From: an uncultured Verrucomicrobiales bacterium
Lineage (GTDB): Bacteria; Verrucomicrobiota; Verrucomicrobiia; Verrucomicrobiales; Akkermansiaceae
Assembly (NCBI GenBank): GCA_905478925.1
Contig: CAJQKQ010000005.1
Span: 25,992 to 89,991 of the forward strand
Direction of reading: 5' to 3'
DNA length: 64,000 nt
The position numbers were made by a program, and so were the translations under genes. Positions 10,768 to 19,637 of this stretch are shown here, one piece after another; position 1 is the stretch's first letter; each line of letters starts with the position of its first letter. Under the pieces are notes generated by a model. That model saw nothing but the letters and a program-made list of their open reading frames with translations. It did not search any database and had not been told where the DNA came from.

Positions 10768-11409
10768 CTACTTTTTGCGGGCGACCATGCGAATGGATCC
10801 ACGCCAGTCCGTTGTTTCCGTGATCCGGTAATCCGCCGGGTCGAGTCCGAGGGCGGCGGGCAGTTCCCCAGGGCGGAATCCCGCCTCGATGCTCACGCGC
10901 ATGTCGTGGCGAGTGTATGGGTGGACGAATGGAGTCGCCAGTTTTCCCATAAACAAAGGGATATGTGCTCTGTGAGGTTCACTGGTAATGATCGCTTTAA
11001 ACGATCGAATGAAACGACCCAGTGAAGAAAGTTCCATCTCTGTGAAATGGTGGAGAAAGAGGTTGGCGATGAGTGTTCCGCCTTGGATATCTGGTGTTTG
11101 GGCGAAGAGATCGCCCTGGATCCAATTGGCATGGGCGGGCAGATCCGCAGGGGGAGGGGCGAGATCATAGGCAGCGATGGGAACGCCCGGACGAGCCCCG
11201 GCAATCTTGGTGAGTAGGTTACCATCACCCGCGCCGACCTCGGTGATGGAGGAGGTATCGGGCGGGATATTCTGAAGGATCCAGGATTCGCTGCCCATGA
11301 AACGGTTGATGCGACGGAGGTCGCGGCGGGAGCGGATCGCGCCCGGATCATCGTGCGAGATGCTGTCGAGGATCTCCGGGGTGAGTTTGCGGGTGGAAAG
11401 ATTGTTCAT
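10768..11409 (-). CDS. Class I SAM-dependent methyltransferase of the PKS cluster
   Basis: A 213-residue methyltransferase. The SAM-binding motif I is EVGAGDG at 57-63, followed by an acidic motif (YDLAPPP) and a LIANLFLHHF segment like those of UbiE-type enzymes. The ATG at 11409 (MNNLSTRK) is preferred over an upstream in-frame start that would crowd the divergent promoter region. It is the first gene of the minus-strand methyltransferase-flavoprotein-PKS unit and is divergent from the MBL hydrolase, with 61 bp between the two starts. The expected substrate is the phenolic or pyrone polyketide (inference). Confidence 0.85.
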   Translation of the reverse strand: MNNLSTRKLTPEILDSISHDDPGAIRSRRDLRRINRFMGSESWILQNIPPDTSSITEVGAGDGNLLTKIAGARPGVPIAAYDLAPPPADLPAHANWIQGDLFAQTPDIQGGTLIANLFLHHFTEMELSSLGRFIRSFKAIITSEPHRAHIPLFMGKLATPFVHPYTRHDMRVSIEAGFRPGELPAALGLDPADYRITETTDWRGSIRMVARKK

Positions 11410-11470
11410 TTCCGGGTCGGGTTTCGAAGTCACTGTTTGCAAAGAAAACCGTTATGTAGGAGAAACGGCT

Positions 11471-12073
11471 ATGAAAATTTCCACATACACCGGCGGCATG
11501 GTGCAGACGAACGGCTATCTGGTGGAGACCACGGAGGGAAATTTTCTCGTCGACGCGCCTGCGGGGATCACTTCCTGGCTGGATGAAAAGGGGATACGGG
11601 TGGATGCGCTCTACCTGACGCACCAGCATTACGATCATGTGGAGGATGTGGCGGCGCTGCGTGGAAAAGGAGTGAAGGTGTATGCTTGGGCGCCCTACTC
11701 GAAGGATCTCACGCTGGAATCCTACGGATCGAGTTGGGGCTTGCCGGAGGTTGCGGATTTTCAGGTGGACGAGCTGATCGTGGAAGGGGACGGGAAGATG
11801 TTCGGCACCGCCGTGAAGGTGGGTCATGTGCCCGGTCATTCTGCGGACAGCCTGACGTTTTACGTGCCGGCTGAGGGGCTTGTTTTCGCGGGGGATGCTC
11901 TTTTCGCCGGCTCGGTTGGCCGCTGCGACCTTCCTGGCGGCGATTTCGAGCTGCTTCTTTCCGGTATACGGAGGGAGCTGCTGACGTTGCCAGAAGAAAC
12001 GAAAGTTCTATCCGGTCACGGTGGGGCGACAACGGTGGGCCGCGAGAAGGTGAGCAACGGCTATCTCAAGTAG
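11471..12073 (+). CDS. MBL-fold metallo-hydrolase, glyoxalase II-like
   Basis: A 200-residue cytoplasmic metallo-beta-lactamase-fold hydrolase. The dinuclear metal motif HxHxDH is at 51-56 (THQHYDH), with further ligands in HVPGHSADS, FAGDALF and LSGHG. These compact proteins typically hydrolyse thioesters such as S-lactoylglutathione or related glyoxalase II substrates; the true substrate is unknown. The ATG at 11471 is chosen because AGGAG lies 8 bases upstream and the protein then begins at the first strand (MKISTYTGGM). Longer upstream starts would overlap the divergent methyltransferase. Confidence 0.88.
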   Translation: MKISTYTGGMVQTNGYLVETTEGNFLVDAPAGITSWLDEKGIRVDALYLTHQHYDHVEDVAALRGKGVKVYAWAPYSKDLTLESYGSSWGLPEVADFQVDELIVEGDGKMFGTAVKVGHVPGHSADSLTFYVPAEGLVFAGDALFAGSVGRCDLPGGDFELLLSGIRRELLTLPEETKVLSGHGGATTVGREKVSNGYLK

Positions 12074-12085
12074 AAGGATATATCA

Positions 12086-12094
12086 TTCCTAAAT
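12086..12094. repeat. Target-site duplication of MITE copy 1 (left)
   Basis: TTCCTAAAT here is repeated exactly at 12353-12361, bracketing the element. Confidence 0.75.
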
Positions 12095-12352
12095 GAGTGT
12101 GATTTTTATCGATGTTTCACACACGGTAGGGCTGATCCGGCTCGGTCAGCCCACTTTAAAAATCTAGCGACCCGTCTCACCCACACGGAAGTGAGATCCC
12201 GGGGGAAATGCAGTGTCTTGGCGTGGCTTCACTCCCTTTCCGGAGATACGGCGCTTGCGTTTTTGATCAGGGTCGACCGAGCCGGATCAGCCCTACCATG
12301 ATTGAATGGGCTTGGGCTGCCTCAGGCGAATACACCGATAAAAATCACATTT
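12095..12352 (+). mobile_element. MITE-like element, copy 1 (258 bp)
   Basis: Non-coding element with terminal inverted repeats (left GTGTGATTTTTATCGATGTT, right end the inverse of TGTGATTTTTATCGGTGTA) and an inner inverted repeat built on GTAGGGCTGATCCGGCTCGG. It is flanked by the 9-bp direct repeat TTCCTAAAT. Copy 2 at 18384 is the same sequence in opposite orientation, and copy 3 at 33479 has the same orientation with an internal deletion. No transposase is encoded, so it must be mobilised in trans. It fills most of the spacer between the MBL hydrolase and the AsmA-like gene. Confidence 0.85.
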
Positions 12353-12361
12353 TTCCTAAAT
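12353..12361. repeat. Target-site duplication of MITE copy 1 (right)
   Basis: TTCCTAAAT, an exact repeat of 12086-12094. Confidence 0.75.
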
Positions 12362-12513
12362 CGGCAGTTCGGATCGGATTTTTCACCACAGAATCGTAAA
12401 GGTCGCAGAAGGAGTCGGAGCCGGGCTTGAGTTTGGGAGTTGGGATTCGAAGAAACGGAAAAGGCACGCATTTTTCCGCCGGGTGATGCAGTTTTTCACT
12501 GCGGAATATGGGG

Positions 12514-14991
12514 TCATTCCGGGACGACGAGAGCCTTCGGCGGGGCTTTCAGGAGGATGTCGTTCTGTGCTTCCGGAGGGGAGGTGAAGTGGACGTTTTT
12601 CCAAGTGGGCTTGGAGAGTGGACCGGTGCCCCTGAACTGGAACAGGCCGTAGAAGGGGCGCAGCGGGAGAGTGATCAGCCCGAGCAGGCCACGGGCGTTG
12701 AGGCGTATCGTGAAGTCGATGACCTTGGTGCTGAGATCTACCTCGCCATCCCCCGTGAATGTGACGGAAGTCGTGGCTGTCTGGAAATCGCGGGTGCTCA
12801 GGATGCCGTCATTGATGTCGAAGGTGAAGAATGCCGATTTGGCGCGCTCGAAGCCCATACGCTTGTCGTTGAGCACTGTTGCCATGACGGTGGAGAGCGG
12901 GCCGAAGACGGGAACGGACAAGAGTTCCGCACCCTCCAGCCCCAGGAGGCCTTTGGCGCTCATCGTTTTCACGTCGGATCCGGTGATGCCGAAATCGATG
13001 CGGCCCGTGACGAGGCCTCCGCCCTTCATTTTGAAACCGTATGTGGAGGCCAGCGAGGTCATCGAAAGTTTAGACCAGCTGAGCTCTCCGGAAAACCGGG
13101 AATTGCCGGAGTTGAGTAGGTTTCCGGTGACGGATCCATCGAAGGCGCCGAGAGAGAGATCCGAGATGGTGACCTTTTTACCACGGATGGAAACGGTCGC
13201 CTTTGGTTTACTGAGCGTCAGATCCTCGCCGAGGAATTTGTAGTCGGCCTTGCCGGAGCTACTGAATTTTACCGTGAGGTCGGTGCGACCCTGCGGCGTG
13301 ACATCGACGACCCCGGAACCTCTCAGCATGGGAGGGCTGTGGAAGCGGTATTGTTCGAGGCTGTCGGCGATTTTCGGAGAGAACAAGCGAATGAGTGGAG
13401 CTGCCCAAACCTCGCCAGAAACCGCTTCGACAGCGACGGTTTTGGTCGGTCTGTCGTAGCGGATCCTGCCTACCTTTGCGGTGCCTTTTGTGGGGCCGCC
13501 GTAGGTTTTGCGTAACGGATAGTCGGTGTAATCGAAGGTTACGCTGCCGTCGTGGAAATCGAGCTCGTTGTGGCTGATGTTGAAAGAGCAGTTGGCCGCC
13601 TTCACCGGAACGCCCCTGTAGGAGAGGTTTTTTAGGGTGCCATGTCCGCGGTATTTCCAGGCGTAGCGATCAGCGGTATCGAAGGAGCCATCGAGGAAAA
13701 TCTCGGTGGACGGATTTTTGTTTTCGGTGAAGTTGGCGATGATTTTCTCAAGCGGTTTTCCGGGGAAAAACGGTTTAAAGAGTGGGGCGGGCAGCGTCGA
13801 GTGGAGGGTCAGTTGTACGGCGCTGCCCTGTTTGAGGAGTTTCGCCTCTGCCTTGCCGTCCGGGCGGATGAGGGTGAGATCGCGGAGGAAGAGGTTTCCG
13901 TCCTGCCATGAGAACCATGTTTCGAGAGAGTCGAAGGAAACGCCACGAAACATGATTGAATCGCAGAGGGCATGCCCGGTTAGGTGCACGACAGGTTTCG
14001 AGCTGTCGCTGAGTTTGAAATCACCCGCAGATTGGATTTGCTGGCGGCCTGCGATTAGGAGATCGATGCCGACTGGAGCATCGAGCCAGGATTTCAGGAG
14101 GCGGGGGATTTCGATCGAAGACTCGAGGTCGAAACGCCCCTCGTGTGCGAGCAGTCGGTAGTCCGCATGTCCGCTGAGGGTTCCCCTCGCATCGTGGGCG
14201 GAGAATGAGCTTACCGTGAGCAGGTAGCCGAGCAGGGTTCCGCGGGCGCTGACGTCCTCCAGTCTGTATTGCTTCTTCTCGACGGAGGGCGCATCGATCT
14301 GGAATTCCGCTTTCAAGGATCCCTTGTCCTCGAGGTTTCCGTCGATCTCAACGTGGATTTTCGGAAGAGATTCGGTTCCGAAATCCCAGTGCTGCATCTC
14401 GTCGAGGATACTTGCGATCAATTCCCTGCGGCGACCGTCGTTTCCCTGCTCATCAGTCGGGCTGTTAGGAGCTTGGTTTCCCTGCAGCCTCGCCGCGATG
14501 GTTACGGCAATTCCGCCGACTTCGCCACGGCCTTTGCGGATTTCAATGAGGTTTTCGGAGGAAATCAGTATGGTCCCGTAGATTCCGGTGAAATCGAGGG
14601 ATTCTCCGGAGGGTTCCTTGGGATCGACGGGAAGCAGGAGCCGCGCATTCCTCAGAATGGCTTTCCGGATTCGGAATTCGCCGCCCGCGAGCTTGGCGTT
14701 ATCCAGTACTAGCTCGACCCGCTCCAGCCGTGAGATCTCGTGGATGCGTTCTGGCTCCGCGAAGATGCGAACATTCTGGGCGACGAATCCACGCAATGGG
14801 ATGTAGGTGAGGGAGGCGATTTCCACGTGCACGCCGTGCTTGGAAATTTCCTGTTCGATCGCCTCGCGCCATTCTTCCGGAAGCCCGGTCTTGTTCGCCC
14901 AGTACAGCCCGAACACGCAGAGCGGAATGAGTGCAAACAGCACCAGCCAGACGACTGTCCTGAGGTTGCGGACTAGGTGGAAGCGGAGCAT
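12514..14991 (-). CDS. AsmA-like envelope protein
   Basis: An 825-residue protein anchored by one N-terminal membrane helix (about residues 13-32) with a very long periplasmic, beta-rich body. The C-terminal 200 residues (GLLGLEGAELLSVPVFGPLSTVM, then a TFDINDG/GDGEVDLSTK block) match the AsmA-like C-terminal region. AsmA/TamB-family proteins form beta-groove bridges that move lipids or assist outer-membrane assembly. That function is known for the family and inferred here. It is the last gene of a tight minus-strand run recJ-yicC-radC-asmA-like, 13 bp after radC. Confidence 0.82.
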   Translation of the reverse strand: MLRFHLVRNLRTVVWLVLFALIPLCVFGLYWANKTGLPEEWREAIEQEISKHGVHVEIASLTYIPLRGFVAQNVRIFAEPERIHEISRLERVELVLDNAKLAGGEFRIRKAILRNARLLLPVDPKEPSGESLDFTGIYGTILISSENLIEIRKGRGEVGGIAVTIAARLQGNQAPNSPTDEQGNDGRRRELIASILDEMQHWDFGTESLPKIHVEIDGNLEDKGSLKAEFQIDAPSVEKKQYRLEDVSARGTLLGYLLTVSSFSAHDARGTLSGHADYRLLAHEGRFDLESSIEIPRLLKSWLDAPVGIDLLIAGRQQIQSAGDFKLSDSSKPVVHLTGHALCDSIMFRGVSFDSLETWFSWQDGNLFLRDLTLIRPDGKAEAKLLKQGSAVQLTLHSTLPAPLFKPFFPGKPLEKIIANFTENKNPSTEIFLDGSFDTADRYAWKYRGHGTLKNLSYRGVPVKAANCSFNISHNELDFHDGSVTFDYTDYPLRKTYGGPTKGTAKVGRIRYDRPTKTVAVEAVSGEVWAAPLIRLFSPKIADSLEQYRFHSPPMLRGSGVVDVTPQGRTDLTVKFSSSGKADYKFLGEDLTLSKPKATVSIRGKKVTISDLSLGAFDGSVTGNLLNSGNSRFSGELSWSKLSMTSLASTYGFKMKGGGLVTGRIDFGITGSDVKTMSAKGLLGLEGAELLSVPVFGPLSTVMATVLNDKRMGFERAKSAFFTFDINDGILSTRDFQTATTSVTFTGDGEVDLSTKVIDFTIRLNARGLLGLITLPLRPFYGLFQFRGTGPLSKPTWKNVHFTSPPEAQNDILLKAPPKALVVPE

Positions 14992-15004
14992 ACGACAAAT
15001 TTCC

Positions 15005-15700
15005 CTAGGAATTTAGCACACCTGCGGCTCGGAAGGAAAAGAAACCCGGGTGGCCGGGTGAGGGGCGGCCGATGATGACATGGTCGACCAGCCGGATCTG
15101 CATGATTTCGGCGGCTTTTGCGAGTCTGTCCGTGATCGTATGGTCGGCGCGGCTGGGCGAGGGATCACCGGAGGGGTGGTTGTGGATGAGAATGAAACCG
15201 TATGCGTTCCTAGAGATTACGGGGCGCAAGATTTCACGGGGGTGGGCGGTGGTCTCGTTGACCGTGCCGATGGATACTGTGGTGGTGCTGGTGTGCTCCA
15301 GGCGTGAATTGACCGTCACCACCAGGGCGTTCTCGTTGGGCAGATTGCTGAGTTGGTGGCCGAAGTGCTCGTAGATGAGCTCCGGTGAATCGAGCGGCTG
15401 GAGGCGGATCTTTTCCCGCGACAGGCGGCTGCCGAGTTCGAAGGCGGCTGCCAGCTTGCAGGCCTTCGCGAGGCCGATGCCCTTGTTGTTCATGTATTCC
15501 GCCACGCTCAATCTGCCCAATTCCTGGAGGCCACCGTATTTCTCCAGAAGATCCCCGGCAACCTGGATGACGTTCCTGCCGACGATCCCGGAGGTCAGAA
15601 AAATCGCCATGAGTTCGGCGTTGCTCAGGGATGCCGCGCCGTATTTGTAGATCTTCTCGCGGGGAAGATCCTGGTCTGCGGAATCGTTGAGAAGCGACAT
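15005..15700 (-). CDS. radC: RadC-family JAB/MPN-domain protein
   Basis: A 231-residue protein with an N-terminal helix-hairpin-helix-like region (ELMAIFLTSGIVGRNVIQVA; SVAEYMNNKGIGLAKACKL) and a C-terminal JAB1/MPN metalloprotease-like fold. The metal motif is HNHPSGDPSPSRAD, followed by VDHVIIGR. RadC was named for DNA repair but its true activity is unclear. It sits 4 bp after yicC and 13 bp before the AsmA-like gene, so the three are very likely co-transcribed. Confidence 0.93.
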   Translation of the reverse strand: MSLLNDSADQDLPREKIYKYGAASLSNAELMAIFLTSGIVGRNVIQVAGDLLEKYGGLQELGRLSVAEYMNNKGIGLAKACKLAAAFELGSRLSREKIRLQPLDSPELIYEHFGHQLSNLPNENALVVTVNSRLEHTSTTTVSIGTVNETTAHPREILRPVISRNAYGFILIHNHPSGDPSPSRADHTITDRLAKAAEIMQIRLVDHVIIGRPSPGHPGFFSFRAAGVLNS

Positions 15701-15704
15701 GGGA

Positions 15705-16586
15705 TCACTCGATATTCTGCACTTGTTCGCGGAGCTTTTCGAGCTCGGTTTTCGCTTCGACTACAGTCTGTGCGATGAGCGCGTCGTTGGCCTTCGAGCC
15801 GATCGTGTTGAACTCACGGAAAAGCTCCTGGCACAGGAAATCAAGTGAGCGGCCGGAGGCTTCGGCGGAATGGGTGTATTCGTGGAACTTCGTGAAATGC
15901 GAGTGCAGCCGGGTGAGCTCTTCGGAAACGTCGCAACGATCCGCAAACAGCGCGACTTCCTTGGCGAGGCGGTCGTCATCGCTTGCCAAGGAGATTTGCA
16001 TGTCCGCAAGACGTTTCAGGAGTAACTCTCGCTGGCGTTCCGGACGGGATGGTGCGTGGTCGGCGATCGTCTGGGTGAAGGCCATGAGCTTGCCGAGACG
16101 GGAGAGAAAATCCTCCTGTAGGTGTTTTCCTTCGGTGGCACGCATCGCGTTGAGATTTGTGATCGCCTGCTCCAGAGCGGGGGCAATCACCTCCCATGCT
16201 TTCTCGGGATCGATGGAATCCGACTCGTCGATCTCGATGATGCCTGGCTGGCGGATGAAGTCGGCGGGGGTGGGGAGAAGAGGGCGGCCGATGGAGAGGG
16301 AGAGTTCGGAAAAGGCCGACTCGAAGGATTTTGCGAGTTCCGCATTGATCCGGATCTGCCCGGAGGAGGAGCCCTCCGTCTTCTCGAGGCGGATCGAGAG
16401 TTGCACGCGTCCCCGTGATATGTGGGGCAGGGTTGCCTGCCTGACGCGGCTCTCAAGGGATTGCAGCGAGCGGGGGAGGTTGGCGACGATCTCCGCCTGT
16501 TTCCGGTTGATCGCCGAGGCCTCGACACTGGCCTGCCACTCGTCCGTCGTATGGGTTCCACGGCCGAAGCCGGTCATCGATTGCAT
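15705..16586 (-). CDS. yicC: YicC/YloC family endoribonuclease
   Basis: A 293-residue protein starting MQSMTGFGRG, the family signature, with the C-terminal DUF1732 region (DRCDVSEELTRLHSHFTKF; GRSLDFLCQELFREFNTIGSK). E. coli YicC is an endoribonuclease acting on RNAs such as RyhB. The ATG at 16586 is chosen because the signature begins there; a TTG 12 bp upstream is also in frame. It follows recJ by 52 bp and precedes radC by 4 bp. Confidence 0.93.
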   Translation of the reverse strand: MQSMTGFGRGTHTTDEWQASVEASAINRKQAEIVANLPRSLQSLESRVRQATLPHISRGRVQLSIRLEKTEGSSSGQIRINAELAKSFESAFSELSLSIGRPLLPTPADFIRQPGIIEIDESDSIDPEKAWEVIAPALEQAITNLNAMRATEGKHLQEDFLSRLGKLMAFTQTIADHAPSRPERQRELLLKRLADMQISLASDDDRLAKEVALFADRCDVSEELTRLHSHFTKFHEYTHSAEASGRSLDFLCQELFREFNTIGSKANDALIAQTVVEAKTELEKLREQVQNIE

Positions 16587-16638
16587 GGTGCAATTCAAGG
16601 CCGGAGGCCGTGGCTTGTCGATGGTGGATTGGCTTAGA

Positions 16639-18339
16639 TCAGGGAGCCACGGCGGCTTTCACGCCCTGGATGATGATCTGCAGGCTGGTTTTTCCGCGGT
16701 AGGTATTGCGGTCGATGGTGAAAGCGATATCCCACGGCGGCTCGGGAAGTTCATGCTCTCCGCCGCCGAAGAAAACAGCATCCTGCTCATGGTATCCTTG
16801 GCGGAGCATCAGGCGGAGATGGTTGTTCTTCATATGGAAAGGCGGGCGGCTGAGCCCGACATTCCGTGAAACGAATACCGGCTGCGGGTTGGCGTTTCCG
16901 AAGGGTTGCAGTAGCTCGTAGCTGGCCAGGAAATCGAGGGAGAGCTGTGAAAAACCGATCTCGGCGTCATAAATGAGACGCGGGCGGCGATCTTCCTCGG
17001 AGGTGTTGGCTAGCACGTATTCGGCGAAGTTCGCGCGGAAGCGATCCATGTTTTTCTCGCGGATCGAAAGTCCGGCGGCCATGGCATGCCCGCCACCGGC
17101 GATGAGGTCGCCCTCGCAGGCGCGGATGGCATCGACCAGTGAGACTCCCTCGATGCTCCTGCCGGATCCTTTTCCGACGCCCTCGGCGTCGATCGCGATG
17201 ACGAATGTGGGCTTGTGGTATTGCCGCATCAGGCGCGAGGCGACGATGCCGACCACGCCGTGGTGCCATGAGCGAGATCCGATCACGATGACCGGATCTT
17301 TCGCAGGGTCGAAGCCGCCGGAGAGCTGTTCGGTGGCTTCCCTGCGGATCAGGCTTTCGTGTTCTTGGCGCTGGCGGTTGTAGCGATCGAGTTTCTTCGC
17401 AAGTTCCTCGGCGGATCTGCGGCAGTCCGTGTTGAGTGTGGCCAGGGCGTCCTCGGGGAAATCCATGCGGCCTGCGGCGTTGATGCGCGGGCCGATGCGG
17501 AAACCGACATCCATGGATGTCGCGGTGCCGTTCATTCCCGTGATTTCCTGGAGAGCCCTCAGGCCGGGGTTTAGCGTTTTGGGAAGAGCCTTGAGTCCGT
17601 GGCGGACGAGCAGGCGGTTCTCGTCGATAAGTGGCACGATGTCCGCGACCGTGGCGACTGCGACGAGATCGAGGAGTTCTTTGAGATCCAACGCGGCGGG
17701 ACGAGCTTTCAGGAGGGCGTGTCCGACCTTGAAAACCACCCCGGCGGCGCAGAGGTAGGTGAAATCTTTCCCGCATTTCGGGTTTACCAGCGCCGTGCAA
17801 TTCGGTCTTCCTTCGGGATCCGGCTCATGATGGTCGACGATGATCACATCGATTCCCATTTCCCGCAGGTGGGCGACCTCTTTGACGGAGACGGTGCCGC
17901 AATCGACTGAGATTAGGAGATCGGGTTTCTCTCCCTCGGAAAGGCAGCGCTCGATTGCGGCGATGCTGATTCCGTATCCCTCCGCACCCCGGCGAGGGAT
18001 GAACGGCCTCGGCTCCAACCCGTAGGCGTGGAGGATTTTCGACATCAGGGTGACCGAGGAGACCCCGTCGACATCGTAGTCGCCGTAAATGCAGACTTTT
18101 TCCTGTGAGTCGACAGCCTTGAGAATGCGCTCGACGGCCGGATGCATGTCGGGAATCAGGAACGGATCGCTGAGATCTTTCAGCTTCGGGCGGAGGAAGG
18201 ATTCCATCGCCTCGCCCTCGGGAATTCCCCGCTGGCTGACGAGATGTCGCAGGATTTCAGGGAAGCTTTCGTCGGGGGGGTGCGAGCCCGGGATGAAGGG
18301 CTCGCCGCGTTGGATCCATCGGAAAGCCGTTGCGCTCAT
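16639..18339 (-). CDS. recJ: Single-stranded-DNA-specific 5'-3' exonuclease RecJ
   Basis: A 566-residue DHH-family nuclease acting in RecF recombination and mismatch/base-excision repair. Motif I is DYDVDG (87-92) and the DHH motif is DHHEPD (169-174). The DHHA1 part has GSGRSIEGVSL and GGHAMAAGLSI, and the C-terminal OB-like domain ends NTYRGKTSLQIIIQGVKA. The ATG at 18339 (MSATAFRW) is chosen over a GTG 21 bp upstream. MITE copy 2 ends 45 bp upstream of this start, so the recJ promoter is probably inside or altered by the element. Confidence 0.96.
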   Translation of the reverse strand: MSATAFRWIQRGEPFIPGSHPPDESFPEILRHLVSQRGIPEGEAMESFLRPKLKDLSDPFLIPDMHPAVERILKAVDSQEKVCIYGDYDVDGVSSVTLMSKILHAYGLEPRPFIPRRGAEGYGISIAAIERCLSEGEKPDLLISVDCGTVSVKEVAHLREMGIDVIIVDHHEPDPEGRPNCTALVNPKCGKDFTYLCAAGVVFKVGHALLKARPAALDLKELLDLVAVATVADIVPLIDENRLLVRHGLKALPKTLNPGLRALQEITGMNGTATSMDVGFRIGPRINAAGRMDFPEDALATLNTDCRRSAEELAKKLDRYNRQRQEHESLIRREATEQLSGGFDPAKDPVIVIGSRSWHHGVVGIVASRLMRQYHKPTFVIAIDAEGVGKGSGRSIEGVSLVDAIRACEGDLIAGGGHAMAAGLSIREKNMDRFRANFAEYVLANTSEEDRRPRLIYDAEIGFSQLSLDFLASYELLQPFGNANPQPVFVSRNVGLSRPPFHMKNNHLRLMLRQGYHEQDAVFFGGGEHELPEPPWDIAFTIDRNTYRGKTSLQIIIQGVKAAVAP

Positions 18340-18375
18340 AGTGATGCAAAGAACCTGCACCGCACCGTGCGGTGA

Positions 18376-18383
18376 GACAAGGG
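18376..18383. repeat. Target-site duplication of MITE copy 2 (left)
   Basis: GACAAGGG, repeated exactly at 18640-18647. Confidence 0.7.
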
Positions 18384-18639
18384 CGGGTGTGATTTTTATC
18401 GGTGTATTTGCCTGACGCAGCCCAAGCCATTCAATATTGGTAGGGATGATCCGGCTCGGTCAGCCCTGATCAAAAACGCAAGCGCCGTATCCCCGGAAAG
18501 GGAGTGAACCGATGGCAAGACACCGCATTTCTCCCGAGTTCTCACTTCCGTGTGGGTGAGGCGGGCTGCCAGATTTTTGAAGTGGGCTGACCGAGCCGGA
18601 TCAGCCCTACCGGGTGAAACACCGATAAAAATCACACCC
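18384..18639 (-). mobile_element. MITE-like element, copy 2 (about 256 bp)
   Basis: Reverse-orientation copy of the 12095 element, roughly 85-90% identical by eye along its whole length. Termini are GGGTGTGATTTTTATCGGTG and its inverse, and the inner repeat with GATCCGGCTCGGTCAGCCC is present. The 8-bp direct repeat GACAAGGG flanks it. It fills the spacer between nuoK and recJ, with no coding capacity. Confidence 0.87.
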
Positions 18640-18647
18640 GACAAGGG
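18640..18647. repeat. Target-site duplication of MITE copy 2 (right)
   Basis: GACAAGGG, an exact repeat of 18376-18383. Confidence 0.7.
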
Positions 18648-18668
18648 TGGAAGCCCATATCGGAGGGT

Positions 18669-18989
18669 TCAGCCCTTCAGCGAGACCAGTTCATCGGTGT
18701 GGATGGTCTGGCGGGCGCGGTAGAGGGCGACGATGATCGCGAGGCCGACGGCGACCTCGGCGGCGGCAACCGTGATGACGAAGAAGACCAGCATCTGGCC
18801 ATCGTAGTCGGGGAGGTCGTTGGCGGTGACCTTGAAGCGGGAGAAGGCGACCAGGGTGAGGTTCGCGGCGGAGAGCATGAGCTCCAGGCACATGAAGACG
18901 ATGATGATGTTGCGGCGGAGCACGACGCCGGCGAGGCCGATGGAGAACAGGAGGCCGGAGACGAGGAGGTAGTCGTTGAGCGCTGGCAT
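18669..18989 (-). CDS. nuoK: NADH-quinone oxidoreductase subunit K
   Basis: A 106-residue inner-membrane subunit of complex I with three TM helices. The conserved [24 protein letters not shown] stretch carries the membrane-embedded Glu of helix 2 (CLELM), and [14 protein letters not shown] carries the helix-3 Glu. It is the last of five nuo genes (G-H-I-J-K), 38 bp after nuoJ. The expected nuoL does not follow; MITE copy 2 and recJ do. Confidence 0.96.
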   Translation of the reverse strand: MPALNDYLLVSGLLFSIGLAGVVLRRNIIIVFMCLELMLSAANLTLVAFSRFKVTANDLPDYDGQMLVFFVITVAAAEVAVGLAIIVALYRARQTIHTDELVSLKG

Positions 18990-19027
18990 GAAATTTGAAA
19001 CTTTAAATTCTAAACCCTAAGGAAGAT

Positions 19028-19594
19028 TTAGTTCGTTTGGCGTTTGGAGAGGACGACTACGCCGACGGTGGCGACGAGGAGGAGGATCCCGAGTATCTGG
19101 AGGGGGAGGTTGTATTGGGTGAAGAGTGTCTCACCGATGAGGTGGACATCGGGGAGCTTGCCGTTGGTGAGGGCTTCGTTGATCTTGGAGCCTTCGGGGT
19201 AGTCACCGGCAGCAGCGGCGAGGGTGGCTTTGTCGAGAATGGGTGCGCTCTGGTTTGGCAGTTTGTTGGAAAGGACGCCGATGAGTTGGATGAAAAAGAT
19301 GCCGACGAGTGAGAGACCTGCCACCAGCGGTAGGTAGCTTTCGGTGCGGCGTTTCTCATCCTTGAGGTCGAGGAGCATGATGATGAAGAGGAACAGCACC
19401 ATGATCGCGCCGGAGTAGACAAGGATCTGGATGACGCCGACGAAGAAGGCGGAGAGGCCGATGAAGAGCGCGGCGAGGCCGACGAAGGAGGTCACCATCG
19501 CAAGTGCGCTGGAGACGGGATTGCGGAAGGCGATGACCGCGCACGCTCCGATGAGCATGATGGTGGCAAACAACCAAAATAAATAGGAAGGCAT
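19028..19594 (-). CDS. nuoJ: NADH-quinone oxidoreductase subunit J
   Basis: A 188-residue membrane subunit of complex I with five predicted helices. FRNPVSSALAMVTSFVGLAALF and VQILVYSGAIMVLFLFIIMLLDL are the family core, with the conserved VYSGAIMVLF segment. It lies between nuoI and nuoK with AT-rich spacers of 43 and 38 bp. The polar stretch near residues 120-150 is the usual variable loop. Confidence 0.95.
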   Translation of the reverse strand: MPSYLFWLFATIMLIGACAVIAFRNPVSSALAMVTSFVGLAALFIGLSAFFVGVIQILVYSGAIMVLFLFIIMLLDLKDEKRRTESYLPLVAGLSLVGIFFIQLIGVLSNKLPNQSAPILDKATLAAAAGDYPEGSKINEALTNGKLPDVHLIGETLFTQYNLPLQILGILLLVATVGVVVLSKRQTN

Positions 19595-19637
19595 CAGGTG
19601 AAATTCTAAATCTTAAATTCTAAATCTGAAACGAAGA

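Noticed and set aside
12481..12513. Intrinsic terminator after the AsmA-like gene
   Set aside because: GCAGT and ACTGC pair around 12488-12502 but the stem is only 5 bp and no U-tract follows on the minus strand.
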